The notes under the pieces are model-generated. The model did no database searches and had not been told where the DNA came from. It saw only the letters and a list, made by a program, of their open reading frames with translations. From Halomonas halmophila (lineage in GTDB: Bacteria > Pseudomonadota > Gammaproteobacteria > Pseudomonadales > Halomonadaceae), in contig NZ_BJOC01000006.1 of assembly GCF_006540005.1 (NCBI RefSeq), positions 1-61,264 on the forward strand: a stretch of 61,264 nt of DNA, given 5' to 3'. The translations under genes and the position numbers were made by a program. Positions 36,661-45,286 of this stretch are shown one piece after another; position 1 is the first letter of the stretch; the number at the start of each line of letters is the position of its first letter.

Positions 36661-36689
36661 TTGCGCTCATCCTGCCGAGTCTATAAAAT
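36661..36689 (+). promoter_or_regulatory. Candidate promoter of the rpsF operon
   Basis: TTGCGC (36661-36666) and TAAAAT (36684-36689) with a 17-base spacer lie about 117 bases before the rpsF ATG, leaving a leader of about 110 bases. The context, a ribosomal protein operon after a long gap, fits a strong promoter. Confidence 0.6.
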
Positions 36690-36741
36690 ACTTGCGCCCG
36701 TTCGCCTGTCGAGCGGGAACCGTGTTTTTTTCGAAAATCAC

Positions 36742-36801
36742 CTCCTTGCTTCCTCTGGGTGCATCTGCTGCCTCCACCGGAAGCTGCCAAACCGCAAGGA
36801 G
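36742..36801 (+). promoter_or_regulatory. Candidate rpsF leader structure (S6:S18-type autoregulation)
   Basis: CTCCTTGC (36742-36749) is perfectly complementary to GCAAGGAG (36794-36801), which contains the rpsF ribosome-binding site. Inside, TTCC (36750-36753) can pair with GGAA (36779-36782), and GGTG (36758-36761) with CACC (36775-36778). CCG trinucleotides occur at 36777-36779 and 36792-36794 beside the helices. Known S6:S18 leaders in bacteria have two helices flanking a CCG and block the same site, so this is likely a version of that element. The fold was made by eye. Confidence 0.6.
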
Positions 36802-36806
36802 AACCC

Positions 36807-37178
36807 ATGCGTCATTACGAAATCGTTTTCATGGTCCATCCGGACCAGAGCGAGCAGGTCCCGGCGATGGTCGAGCGCTATACCGGCCTCGTCACCGAGA
36901 ACGGCGGCACCGTGCACCGTCTCGAGGATTGGGGGCGCCGTCACATGGCTTACCCGATCAACAAGATCCACAAGGCTCACTACGTGCTGATGAACGTCGA
37001 GTGCAGCGGCGAGACCCTCGAGGAAATCGAGAATATCTTCCGCTTCAACGATGCCATCATTCGCAGCCTGGTGGTGCGCTGCAAGGAAGCCATCACCGAA
37101 GCTTCACCGATGATGAAGCCGGCCGAGGACAAGCGCGCGCGCCGCGACGACAAGCAGCGCACCGCCGAGTCCGCCTGA
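36807..37178 (+). CDS. rpsF: Small ribosomal subunit protein bS6
   Basis: A 123-residue protein of the 30S platform that binds 16S rRNA with S18. The start [19 protein letters not shown] and the [19 protein letters not shown] stretch are diagnostic. The C-terminal tail is charged and variable, as in other gammaproteobacteria. The ATG at 36807 follows AAGGAG (36796-36801). It is first in an operon with rpsR, a membrane protein gene and rplI. Confidence 0.98.
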   Translation: MRHYEIVFMVHPDQSEQVPAMVERYTGLVTENGGTVHRLEDWGRRHMAYPINKIHKAHYVLMNVECSGETLEEIENIFRFNDAIIRSLVVRCKEAITEASPMMKPAEDKRARRDDKQRTAESA

Positions 37179-37211
37179 GCCCACCCGTCGCACGTTTGAA
37201 GGAGTCTTTAC

Positions 37212-37439
37212 ATGGCACGCTTTTTCCGTCGCCGTAAGTTTTGCCGTTTTACCGCCGAAGGCGTGAAGCAGATCGACTACAAGGATCTGGACACGCTCAA
37301 GGGTTATGTCACCGAGACCGGCAAGATCGTTCCCAGCCGCATCACGGGTACCAAGGCACGCTACCAGCGTCAGCTGTCCACCGCGATCAAGCGGGCACGC
37401 TACCTGGCGCTGCTGCCTTACACCGATAGTCACCAGTAA
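37212..37439 (+). CDS. rpsR: Small ribosomal subunit protein bS18
   Basis: A 75-residue basic protein that pairs with S6. [19 protein letters not shown] and the end [14 protein letters not shown] are nearly invariant in gammaproteobacteria. Ribosome-binding GAAGGAG lies at 37198-37204. It sits 33 bases after rpsF. Confidence 0.98.
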   Translation: MARFFRRRKFCRFTAEGVKQIDYKDLDTLKGYVTETGKIVPSRITGTKARYQRQLSTAIKRARYLALLPYTDSHQ

Positions 37440-37451
37440 GTTACCGGCTCG

Positions 37452-38303
37452 ATGCTGCCTGTCGCACGATGGCTGATGCAGGGCCTGCCCCAGGCGATGC
37501 TTGGGGCGGCAATCAGCACGCTGGTGCCCTGGTTGTTCTGGCTGGGTGCCGCCATCGCGGCCTTGATGACGCTGCGCAAGGGGCTGGCATCGGCGCTGCC
37601 GGTGATCATTGCCGCCACCGTCCCGGCGGGCTGGTGGTGGAGCCAGGGGGATGTTGTACCACTCTCCAGTATTCTGCTGGTGACCCTGATGGCCGTGGTG
37701 CTGCGTGCCCGGATGCGCTGGAGCGAGGCCTTGATCGTGGGTGCCCTTGGCGGGGCCCTGATGATTCAGGTAGGTAGCTTCACGCCGCCGGGCAGTTCCG
37801 AGGCGCTACTCGAGCAACTGCATCAGGGAGCGCCCCAGATCGCCACCATGCTCGATGATCTGGCCAGCCAGGGGGTGGATACCCAACGACTCGCCGATCT
37901 ACTGATGGGTGGTGTGACCGGGCTGGTAGTATTGCTGATGGCAGTGGCCTGTCTGGCGCTGGCCCGGTCCTGGCAGGCCGGGTTGTACAATCCGGGGGGC
38001 TTTCGCGAGGAGTTTCATGCCCTGCGACTGTCGCCGCGTGAATTGCTGGTATTGCTCGGTGTCGGTGTTGCCGGTGCCGTGCTCGATATGCCGGGACTCG
38101 GCATGTTGATCTGGATACCACTGCTGATAGCCGGCATCGCCCTGGTACATGGTTTTATTGGATTGAAGGGAATGCATGGGATCTGGCTGGGCGTCTTCTA
38201 CGCGATGCTCATCTTTACCTGGCCCATGATTCTCATCGTGCTGCTCGTGGCCCTGCTGGATTCGTTCGTGAACATTCGCGCACGACTCGGCAGCGGCAAC
38301 TGA
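37452..38303 (+). CDS. Polytopic membrane protein (DUF2232/YybS-like) in the ribosomal operon
   Basis: A 283-residue inner-membrane protein with about eight hydrophobic segments and a central soluble stretch (about 110-150). A membrane protein of this type, often annotated DUF2232 or YybS-like, lies between rpsR and rplI in pseudomonads and relatives, so the position is conserved. Its function is not known to me. It starts 12 bases after rpsR with no good ribosome-binding site, which suggests translation depends on the upstream gene or is low. Product levels would therefore be far below those of the ribosomal proteins. Confidence 0.82.
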   Translation: MLPVARWLMQGLPQAMLGAAISTLVPWLFWLGAAIAALMTLRKGLASALPVIIAATVPAGWWWSQGDVVPLSSILLVTLMAVVLRARMRWSEALIVGALGGALMIQVGSFTPPGSSEALLEQLHQGAPQIATMLDDLASQGVDTQRLADLLMGGVTGLVVLLMAVACLALARSWQAGLYNPGGFREEFHALRLSPRELLVLLGVGVAGAVLDMPGLGMLIWIPLLIAGIALVHGFIGLKGMHGIWLGVFYAMLIFTWPMILIVLLVALLDSFVNIRARLGSGN

Positions 38304-38318
38304 CAAGAGGTTAACGAG

Positions 38319-38765
38319 ATGGAAGTCATTCTGCTCGACAAGATTGGCAAGCTGGGCGGTCTGGGTGACCAGGTCAACGTCAAGCCCGGTTATGGCCGTA
38401 ACTACCTGGTGCCTTACGGCCTCGCCGTGCCGGCCACCAAGGACAACATCGCGGCTTTCGAAGCCCAGCGTGCCCAGCTCGAGGCGGAAGCCGCCGAGCG
38501 CAAGGCAGAAGCTGAAGCGCGCGCTGCGCAACTCAACGATATCGAGCTTTCGCTGGTCGCCAAGAGCGGTGACGAAGGCAAGCTGTTCGGCTCCATTGGT
38601 CCGCGTGACCTGGCAGATGCGATTGCCTCTGCCGGCATCGAGGTGGCCAAGAGCGAAGTGCGCATGCCACTGGGCCCGATTCGCCAGACCGGTGAATACG
38701 ACATCGACCTGCACCTGCATGCCGAAGTCGGCGCCACCGTGCGCGTCGTGGTTGTGGGCGAGTAA
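38319..38765 (+). CDS. rplI: Large ribosomal subunit protein bL9
   Basis: A 148-residue protein. The N-terminal RNA-binding domain has [20 protein letters not shown] and [18 protein letters not shown] long connecting helix follows (about 42-75), and the C-terminal domain includes [17 protein letters not shown]. It is last in the rpsF operon and followed by a strong terminator. Confidence 0.98.
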   Translation: MEVILLDKIGKLGGLGDQVNVKPGYGRNYLVPYGLAVPATKDNIAAFEAQRAQLEAEAAERKAEAEARAAQLNDIELSLVAKSGDEGKLFGSIGPRDLADAIASAGIEVAKSEVRMPLGPIRQTGEYDIDLHLHAEVGATVRVVVVGE

Positions 38766-38797
38766 GCTCGACGATCGACGTCCGCGTTGATGTCCAG

Positions 38798-38829
38798 GGG
38801 CGCGAGGTTCAACCTCGCGCCCTTTTTTT
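38798..38829 (+). terminator. Rho-independent terminator of the rpsF-rplI operon
   Basis: GGGCGCGAG (38798-38806) pairs with CTCGCGCCC (38814-38822) around GTTCAAC, followed by seven T. It lies 33 bases past the rplI stop. Confidence 0.95.
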
Positions 38830-38942
38830 ACCCGGCAGTTTTTGCTGGCCTGGACGGCAGCCCGTGCGGCGTCTTTCGCTGCATGAGGTCAGTGCCTCCC
38901 TTCGGGTAGAATATCGATGCCGACCCCGTCAGGAATTCCACC

Positions 38943-40331
38943 ATGAATGAACCGCAAGCGCTGGATCAGGAAACGGCCGCCCTCAAGGTGCCGCCGCATT
39001 CGCTGGAGGCGGAGCAATCCGTGCTGGGCGGGCTGATGCTCGACAATTCCGCCTGGGACAATGTCGCCGACCGGCTGGTAGCGGATGACTTCTATCGCTA
39101 CGAGCATCGTCTGGTCTTCAATGTGATGGCCCAGCTCGCCGAGGAAGCGAGGCCCATGGATGTGGTCACGCTGTCGGAAGCACTGGAGGGGCGGGATCAG
39201 TTGGATACCGTCGGCGGCCTGGCCTATCTGGCGGAACTGGCGCGCAACACGCCCTCGGCCAGCAACATACGCGCCTACGCCGATATCGTGCGTGAGCGGG
39301 CGATCCTGCGCAAGCTCATCAAGGCGGCCAACCAGGTGGCCGAGAGCGCTTTCGCTCCCCAGGGGCGGCCCTCCGAGGAGCTTGTCAACGAGGCCGAGCG
39401 ACTGGTCTTCCAGATCAGCGAGGACAGGCCCAAGTCGGGCGGGCCGATCGGCATGAGCGACCTGTTGACCAAGGCCGTGGACCGCATCGACGAGCTGTTC
39501 AACATGCAGGGCGAGATGACCGGGCTCTCTACCGGTTTCCGCGACCTGGATGACATGACGTCGGGGTTGCAGCCGTCCGACTTGGTGATCGTTGCCGGGC
39601 GTCCCTCGATGGGCAAGACCACCTTCGCCATGAACCTGGTCGAGCATGCGGTCATCTCCAGTGACAAGCCGGTGATGGTGTTTTCCATGGAAATGCCCGC
39701 CGAGGCCCTGATGCTGCGCATGCTGTCCTCGCTGGGGCGTATCGACCAGACGCGGGTGCGCACCGGCCAGTTGGAGGATGAGGACTGGCCACGCCTGACC
39801 TCGGCGGTCAATCTGCTCAAGGACAAGCAGCTGTTCATCGATGACACCGCCGCGCTGTCACCCAACGAAATGCGTTCGCGGGTACGCCGCGTGGTGCGCG
39901 AGCACGGCAATCTGTCGCTGATCATGATCGACTATCTGCAACTGATGCAGATTCCCGGCTTTTCCGAGAATCGCACCGGCGAGATTTCCGAGATATCCCG
40001 CTCCCTGAAGGGGCTGGCCAAGGAATTCGGCTGCCCGGTAGTGGCGTTGTCCCAGCTCAATCGCTCGCTGGAGCAGCGCCCCAACAAGCGCCCGGTGATG
40101 TCGGACCTGCGCGAATCCGGTGCCATCGAGCAGGATGCCGATATCATCGGTTTCGTCTATCGCGACGAGGTCTACAACCCGGACAACCCCGATAACCAGG
40201 GGCTGGCCGAGGTCATCATCGGCAAGCAGCGTAACGGGCCCATCGGGACCGTTCACATGGCGTTCATCGGCAAGTACACGCGCTTCGAGGACCTGGCCCC
40301 GGACAGCTATGGCGAAGCCTTCGGTGAGTGA
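38943..40331 (+). CDS. dnaB: Replicative DNA helicase DnaB
   Basis: A 462-residue hexameric helicase of the replication fork. The N-terminal helical domain (about 18-120) begins with VPPHSLEAEQSVLGGLMLD. The RecA-like motor has the Walker A motif AGRPSMGKTT (218-227), Walker B in LIMIDYLQLM, SRSLKGLAKEFGCPVVALSQLNR and the DLRESGAIEQDADI motif. There is no intein. A TAGAAT box (38907-38912) upstream may be the -10 element. The rplI-dnaB order is typical. Confidence 0.97.
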   Translation: MNEPQALDQETAALKVPPHSLEAEQSVLGGLMLDNSAWDNVADRLVADDFYRYEHRLVFNVMAQLAEEARPMDVVTLSEALEGRDQLDTVGGLAYLAELARNTPSASNIRAYADIVRERAILRKLIKAANQVAESAFAPQGRPSEELVNEAERLVFQISEDRPKSGGPIGMSDLLTKAVDRIDELFNMQGEMTGLSTGFRDLDDMTSGLQPSDLVIVAGRPSMGKTTFAMNLVEHAVISSDKPVMVFSMEMPAEALMLRMLSSLGRIDQTRVRTGQLEDEDWPRLTSAVNLLKDKQLFIDDTAALSPNEMRSRVRRVVREHGNLSLIMIDYLQLMQIPGFSENRTGEISEISRSLKGLAKEFGCPVVALSQLNRSLEQRPNKRPVMSDLRESGAIEQDADIIGFVYRDEVYNPDNPDNQGLAEVIIGKQRNGPIGTVHMAFIGKYTRFEDLAPDSYGEAFGE

Positions 40332-40341
40332 GGCGTGTCGC

Positions 40342-40369
40342 TTGAGCGCGCGCCTCAGCTCCGTATAAT
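40342..40369 (+). promoter_or_regulatory. Candidate promoter of the 97-residue hypothetical gene
   Basis: TTGAGC (40342-40347) and a perfect TATAAT (40364-40369) are 16 bases apart and 32 bases before the gene at 40402. Confidence 0.55.
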
Positions 40370-40401
40370 CCCTCCCCCCAACAGCATTCTGGAGAAGCAC
40401 C

Positions 40402-40695
40402 ATGGCAGGCGGATTCCGACGCGGCAATCAGCGCCGTGCGCCCAAGCTCGAAGCACGCGGTGAACTGCAATCGGTGGAGCGCGAAGGGCCCTTCAAGGAG
40501 TGGCTGGGCATGCCCGATCTGTACCGCTTCGAGCTGGTGGTGGACGGCGAGCACTACAGCTACCAGACCGAGGACTCCGAGCTGCCGGTGTCGGTCGGGG
40601 ATCGCGTGGTACTGCGTTACAAGGAGACCAAGGCCGGTCGGTGGGTCGACAAGAAATCACTGGGCAAGGCCATCGACCCGTCGGAATATCAGTGA
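40402..40695 (+). CDS. Small basic hypothetical protein
   Basis: A 97-residue protein I do not recognise. The N-terminal 20 residues are strongly basic (FRRGNQRRAPK). The rest looks like a small beta fold with alternating strands (RFELVVDGEHYSYQTEDSEL, VGDRVVLRYKETK). It could be a nucleic-acid or membrane-surface binding module, but that is a guess. GGAG (40391-40394) precedes the ATG, and the gene has its own good promoter. Codon use is like that of the neighbours, so it is very likely real. It lies between dnaB and another small unknown gene. Confidence 0.72.
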   Translation: MAGGFRRGNQRRAPKLEARGELQSVEREGPFKEWLGMPDLYRFELVVDGEHYSYQTEDSELPVSVGDRVVLRYKETKAGRWVDKKSLGKAIDPSEYQ

Positions 40696-40812
40696 CGGAA
40701 CCCGGCCCGCCACGGTCGGTCTCAGGGTCAGCGGGCATCGGTCACACTGCTGTCATCTCGTGTCGGCAGTCTGTTACCGATGCCCAAGACACTGAACCAC
40801 CGGGAGGGCCAT

Positions 40813-41115
40813 ATGGACCTCAATGACTTCAAGGCCTTCGTGGCCGAACACGACAACTTCGAAATCCGCGTCATCGGACACGCCGGCAATCGTTCCTATC
40901 AGGTCGAACTCGAGGACATCGAGGGCCAGCGCCACATGCTGACGCGTGCCGGCAAGCCGGTGCTGTTCCGTTCGCTGGATGATGTCTACCTGGAGCTCAA
41001 GCGTGCCGACGTGCATCGGGTCTACCTGGTCGAGCAGGTCTCGGAACAGGAAGCGACCGGCCTGGCCACCCGTTATCACGAGCCGCTGGGTGCCAAGATC
41101 CCCGTCAATCTGTAA
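40813..41115 (+). CDS. Small hypothetical protein, possibly DUF6482-like
   Basis: A 100-residue protein of alternating beta and alpha segments. GNRSYQVELEDIEGQRHML and KPVLFRSLDDVYLELKRADV are the most structured parts. The pattern of a metabolite-like sandwich followed by a short helix with LFRSLDDVY resembles the DUF6482 family of pseudomonads by memory; this is not a firm call. The ATG at 40813 follows GGGAGG (40802-40807). It stands alone between the 97-residue gene and hemH. Confidence 0.75.
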   Translation: MDLNDFKAFVAEHDNFEIRVIGHAGNRSYQVELEDIEGQRHMLTRAGKPVLFRSLDDVYLELKRADVHRVYLVEQVSEQEATGLATRYHEPLGAKIPVNL

Positions 41116-41437
41116 CGCCTTGTCAGCCGGGCCGAACCGGTCCTGGCGAGCCAACTGCGCTCTGCTACGCATTTCTCCTCCCCACGACAAGCTGCCCGGA
41201 TCCCCACAGTGGGCGGCCTTCCCGGCGCTGGTGAGTCGCTGACTCAGGGCGCTGCCTCTTGAACCTTCAACAGTATTTCTGCCTGGAAGCCTGCCCTGGC
41301 CTGCACGCCGATCGGGGGAAGGGGTGTCGCGTGCGGCGCCATAGAGACGCTGGATGTCAGAAGTAGTGTCAACCTATTATGGCCCTGGTGTCGCCGATGG
41401 TACCCTGATGTCTCTTCTTTCAGGCATTGGAGGCGTC
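41116..41437 (+). other. 322-bp gap upstream of hemH
   Basis: No coding frame with neighbour-like codon use is visible. TATTAT (41375-41380) is a fair -10 box, with a poor TGGATG -35 at 41351-41356; it would place transcription start just upstream of the chosen hemH ATG. Nothing else stands out apart from short GC-rich palindromes. Confidence 0.4.
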
Positions 41438-42508
41438 ATGGCGCCTGATTCCACGTCGTCCTCTTCTGGACATCTCCCGCAAGGTCACCCTCCGTCACCC
41501 GGCGGCAAGGTCGGTTTGGTGCTGGCCAACCTGGGCACCCCGGATGCGACGGACTACTGGTCGGTACGGCGTTATCTCAGCGAGTTTCTCTCCGACCGGC
41601 GGGTCGTCGATTATTCGCCCTGGTTGTGGCAGCCCCTGCTGCAGCTGGTGATCCTTAGCCGCCGCCCCTTCGCCTCCGGCAAGGCCTATCGCGGCATCTG
41701 GAATCGCGACAATGACGAGAGTCCGCTGCTGACCATCACCCGCGAGCAGACCGAGAAGCTGGCGGCCGAACTCAAGCGCGAGCATGGCGAGCGCCTCGAG
41801 GTGGCCTTCTGCATGCGCTATGGCAATCCCTCGACCGAGAGTGTGCTGAAAGACCTGCATGCCAGGGGCTGCGAGCGGATTCTGTTCTTCCCCCTTTACC
41901 CTCAGTACGGTTCACCGACCACGGCCACGGCCAATGATCAGGCTTTCCGGACCCTGATGAAGCTCAAGTGGCAGCCGGCCTTGCGTACCGTGCCGGCCTA
42001 TTTCGAGCATCCGGCCTATCTCGCGGCGCTGAGTGCTTCGGTGCGTGAGGCCTATGCGGCGGCCGAGACGCCACCCCAGGCCCTGGTGGCCTCCTATCAT
42101 GGCGTGCCCAAACGCTTCCTCGACGAAGGCGATCCCTATTACTGCCATTGCCGCAAGACCACGCGGCTCCTCAAGGAGCAGCTGGAGCGGGACGGTCTGC
42201 CACTGGATGACGAGGCCATCATCACGACCTTCCAGTCGAAGTTCGGACCCGAGGAATGGGTCGGGCCGGCCACCGTGGAGCATGTGGCCGAGCTGGCCCG
42301 CCAGGGCATCAAGCACCTGGCCGTGGTGTCGCCGGCCTTTGCTGCCGACTGTGTGGAAACCCTGGAGGAAATCGAGGAGGAAATCCGTGGCGCCTTCCTG
42401 GAGGCCGGCGGCGAGACCTTCACCTATGTACCCTGCCTGAATGCCCGTGACGATCACGTCCAGGCGCTGGCGCGGATTGCCGAGCGGGAGCTCGCCGGCT
42501 GGCTGTAG
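41438..42508 (+). CDS. hemH: Ferrochelatase
   Basis: A 356-residue enzyme inserting Fe2+ into protoporphyrin IX, the last step of protoheme synthesis. Signatures are VGLVLANLGTPDATDYWSVR, FCMRYGNPS, LFFPLYPQYGSPTTAT, the active-site His in VASYHGVPKRF and the conserved Glu in DCVETLEEIEEE. I chose the ATG at 41438 with GGAGG at 41429-41433; in-frame ATGs at 41354 and 41408 would add unconserved residues and overlap the likely promoter. A terminator follows. Confidence 0.95.
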   Translation: MAPDSTSSSSGHLPQGHPPSPGGKVGLVLANLGTPDATDYWSVRRYLSEFLSDRRVVDYSPWLWQPLLQLVILSRRPFASGKAYRGIWNRDNDESPLLTITREQTEKLAAELKREHGERLEVAFCMRYGNPSTESVLKDLHARGCERILFFPLYPQYGSPTTATANDQAFRTLMKLKWQPALRTVPAYFEHPAYLAALSASVREAYAAAETPPQALVASYHGVPKRFLDEGDPYYCHCRKTTRLLKEQLERDGLPLDDEAIITTFQSKFGPEEWVGPATVEHVAELARQGIKHLAVVSPAFAADCVETLEEIEEEIRGAFLEAGGETFTYVPCLNARDDHVQALARIAERELAGWL

Positions 42509-42560
42509 TCGCGGGTGAGAACTTTGGCTCGGTCGATGAGCCTCACGCATGGCGGCACAA

Positions 42561-42591
42561 AAAAGGCGGGGCGCTCGGCGCCCCGCCTTTT
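42561..42591. terminator. Bidirectional terminator between hemH and mrpG
   Basis: AAAAGGCGGGGCGC and GCGCCCCGCCTTTT flank a short TCG loop, giving a GC stem with an A-run on one foot and a T-run on the other. It can end the hemH transcript on plus and the six-gene mrp transcript on minus. Confidence 0.93.
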
Positions 42592-42607
42592 GCTTGGCAT
42601 GCTGCGT

Positions 42608-43003
42608 TCAGTCGTGGCCGGCATCCGAGTGATGGGGCACGGGCTTCTTGCCGACTTCCTCGTCGCGCAGCTCGGCGGGCTCCCCTCGGGTCTTCTCCAC
42701 CCGCCGCAGTTGCTGGTGCAGGCCGGTCTTGGCCAGCAGGTGAGCACTGACCGGTGCCGTGATGAAGAGGAAGAGGGCAATCAGCATTTCCTGGATCACC
42801 GGGTAACTGTCGATGATGCCGAAGTACAGCATCGAGGCCGTCAGGATGCAGCCGATGCCCATGGTGGTGGCCTTGGTCGGTCCATGAAGACGCATGTAGA
42901 AATCGCGCAGGTGGGTCATGCCCAGCGAGCCGATGAAGATGAAGGCACCGCCGGCGATCAGGAAGAAGGAAATTACGCCTTCGAGGATGACGTAGATCGA
43001 CAT
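42608..43003 (-). CDS. mrpG: Mrp antiporter subunit G (six-gene operon)
   Basis: A 131-residue membrane subunit with three hydrophobic helices (about 3-25, 42-62 and 65-88) and a charged cytoplasmic tail rich in Glu, Lys and His. The GSLGMTHLRDFYMRLHGPTKATTMG motif, here cited by its ends GSLGM and TKATTMG, is typical of MnhG/MrpG. It is the last gene, 14 bases after mrpF, and is followed by the shared terminator. I chose the ATG at 43003, which gives the usual N-terminus. Confidence 0.93.
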   Translation of the reverse strand: MSIYVILEGVISFFLIAGGAFIFIGSLGMTHLRDFYMRLHGPTKATTMGIGCILTASMLYFGIIDSYPVIQEMLIALFLFITAPVSAHLLAKTGLHQQLRRVEKTRGEPAELRDEEVGKKPVPHHSDAGHD

Positions 43004-43017
43004 GGTGGCTGCTCCCG

Positions 43018-43287
43018 CTATTCGATGATGTCGCCGCGCAACAGGTACTTGCATACGGCCACGGTACTGATGAAACCGAGCATGGCGATCAGCAGCGCGG
43101 CTTCGAAGTAGGTCTTGGTATTGAGCCAGAGTCCCATCAGCACGATCAGGGCGATGGAGTTCACGTACATGGTGTCCAGCGCCAGGATACGGTCCGGCAT
43201 GTCCGGACCGACCGAGAGACGATAGGTGTTCAGCACGATGGCAACCAGCACCAGTGCCAGGCTGATCTTCAGCGCGATGTCGAGCAT
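43018..43287 (-). CDS. mrpF: Mrp antiporter subunit F (six-gene operon)
   Basis: An 89-residue subunit with three helices. RLSVGPDMPDRILALDTMYVN and the IAMLGFISTVAVCKYL end are typical of MnhF/PhaF. It overlaps mrpE by 19 bases. Confidence 0.94.
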   Translation of the reverse strand: MLDIALKISLALVLVAIVLNTYRLSVGPDMPDRILALDTMYVNSIALIVLMGLWLNTKTYFEAALLIAMLGFISTVAVCKYLLRGDIIE

Positions 43288-43778
43288 TCGTAGATCTCCT
43301 TGAGTGGGCGCTCGTAGCGTTCGCGAATCTGTTCGATGAGCGCCTCGTCATCGTCGACGTCCAGGGCGTGAATCAGCAGTGTCTCGCCGTCCATGCGCAG
43401 GTTGGCCGATACCGTGCCGGGCGTCAGGCTGATGGTATTGGCCAGCAGGGTGATGGTGAAACGTTCCTGCAGCATCAAGGGATATTCCACGAAGTGCGGC
43501 CGAGTACGCCGCCAGGGATTCACGATCAGCCAGGCCACCTGGATGTTGGCCGTGATGATGTCGCCCAGCACGCGCAGGATGAAACGAACCAGCAGGCCGG
43601 GGCGACGCACGTTCGGCTGCACGTCCCAGAAACGGTAGGTGCCGAGCGGAATGACCACGGCGAGGACGCTCCCCAGCAGAATATGGCCCGGTGCCAGGCT
43701 GCGCACCATCATCAGCCAGACGGCGAGCAGCAACAGCGACAGCAGTGGGACGGGGAGCCAGCGTCGGGACTTGATCAT
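43269..43778 (-). CDS. mrpE: Mrp antiporter subunit E (six-gene operon)
   Basis: A 169-residue subunit with two N-terminal helices and a cytoplasmic domain. The signature ANTISLTPGTVSANLRMDGE is the conserved MrpE block (LANxISLTPGT). It overlaps mrpD by 4 bases and mrpF by 19. Confidence 0.94.
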   Translation of the reverse strand: MIKSRRWLPVPLLSLLLLAVWLMMVRSLAPGHILLGSVLAVVIPLGTYRFWDVQPNVRRPGLLVRFILRVLGDIITANIQVAWLIVNPWRRTRPHFVEYPLMLQERFTITLLANTISLTPGTVSANLRMDGETLLIHALDVDDDEALIEQIRERYERPLKEIYECSTSR

Positions 43779-45286
43779 GGGGCATCTCCGTTATCGGACA
43801 ACAGCGCACTGATCAGGGCATCAGGGGTGGCGAGCTGTTCGGCGGTGGCCCGGGTATAATCGCTGACCGGCCCGGCCAGTGCCACCAGCAGCGGCGAGCT
43901 GGCCAGCAACAGCCCGACACCGGCCCACTGGGTGCGGGGCAGGCGTGTACCGCCGCGTTCACCGTTCTGGCTGCGCCAGAAGAGGGTGGAGCCGGCGCGC
44001 GACAGGGCGATGATGGCGCTCAGGCCGCTGATCAGCAGGATTGGCCACAGCCAGATACGCTGTCCGGCCTCGGCGGCATCGAGCAGCAGCGCCTTGCCGA
44101 TGGCGCCGGACAGGGGCGGCAGGCCGGCGACCGCCGCCGCCGCGATGAAGAAGAGGCCGGCCAGAGTGCCGCCCTGGGTCATCGGGCGCCCCTTGACGAT
44201 GCGTGTACCGGCCTTGCCGCGTTGCTGACCGATCATGTCGGCCAGCAGGAAGAGGCCGCCGGTCACCAGGGTAGTGTGCAGCAGGTAATAGAGCAGCCCG
44301 GCGGTGGCGGCCGGCGTGTCCATGCCGACACCGGCCAGCAGGGTGCCGGCCGAGACCAGTACCAGATAGGCGACCAGCAGGCGCAGGTCACGCGCTGCCA
44401 GGACTCCCACGGTGGCCGCGGCCAGAGTGCCCAGCGCCATCCACCAGACCCAGGGTTGATCGAGCGAGGTCAGTTCGCCGGCATTCTGGCCGAAGACCAG
44501 CGAATAGACACGCAGAATGGCGTAGACGCCGACCTTGGTCATGATGGCAAAGAGAGCAGCCACGGGCGCCGGTGCCGAGGCATAGGCACGCGGCAGCCAG
44601 AAATACAGCGGCAGGATGGCCGCCTTGAGGCCGAAGACCACCAGCAACAGCAGGGCGCCGGCGGTCACCAGGCCGCTGCGCTCGGCCGGCAGCTCGCTCA
44701 GGCGAGCCGCCATGTCGGCCATGTTGAGGGTTCCCGTGGCGCCGTAGAGCACACCGACCGCGATGAGGAAGAGCGCGGACCCGGCCAGATTGAGCACCAC
44801 ATAATGCACCGCGGATTGAATCCGCGACTTGCCGCCGCCATGCAGCAGCAAGGCATAGGACGCCAGCAACAGGACCTCGAAGAACACGAAGAGGTTGAAG
44901 AGGTCGCCGGTCAGGAAAGCGCCATTGATGCCCATCAGCTGAAATTGGAAGAGGCCGTGGAAATTGCTGCCTTTCTCGTCGTCACCGCCGCAGGCGAAGA
45001 TCACGCAGCCCAAGGCCAGCACCGAGGTCAGCATGATCATCAGCGCCGACAGGCGATCCAGCACCAGCACGATGCCAAAGGGTGGCTGCCAGTCGCCCAG
45101 AGCATAGTAGTCAATCTCGCCGCTGGATGCCTTTATCAGCAATGCCAAGGCGATGAGCACCAGCAACAGGGTGGCCCCAACACTGGCGCCACGCTTGAGG
45201 CTGGTGCTGCCGAAGCGCGTCAACAGCAGCACGACGCCCATGACGAGCGGAAGTACGACGGGCAGGACAATCAGATGCTGTATCAC
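43775..45286 (-). CDS. mrpD: Mrp antiporter subunit D (six-gene operon)
   Basis: A 503-residue, roughly 14-helix subunit related to complex I subunits NuoM/NuoN. The key acid is in FVFFEVLLLASYALLLHGG, matching the functional Glu of the Proton_antipo_M family, and a conserved Lys lies in FGLKAAILPLYFWLPRAYASA. It takes part in the proton path. It overlaps both mrpC and mrpE by 4 bases. Confidence 0.95.
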   Translation of the reverse strand: MIQHLIVLPVVLPLVMGVVLLLTRFGSTSLKRGASVGATLLLVLIALALLIKASSGEIDYYALGDWQPPFGIVLVLDRLSALMIMLTSVLALGCVIFACGGDDEKGSNFHGLFQFQLMGINGAFLTGDLFNLFVFFEVLLLASYALLLHGGGKSRIQSAVHYVVLNLAGSALFLIAVGVLYGATGTLNMADMAARLSELPAERSGLVTAGALLLLVVFGLKAAILPLYFWLPRAYASAPAPVAALFAIMTKVGVYAILRVYSLVFGQNAGELTSLDQPWVWWMALGTLAAATVGVLAARDLRLLVAYLVLVSAGTLLAGVGMDTPAATAGLLYYLLHTTLVTGGLFLLADMIGQQRGKAGTRIVKGRPMTQGGTLAGLFFIAAAAVAGLPPLSGAIGKALLLDAAEAGQRIWLWPILLISGLSAIIALSRAGSTLFWRSQNGERGGTRLPRTQWAGVGLLLASSPLLVALAGPVSDYTRATAEQLATPDALISALLSDNGDAP

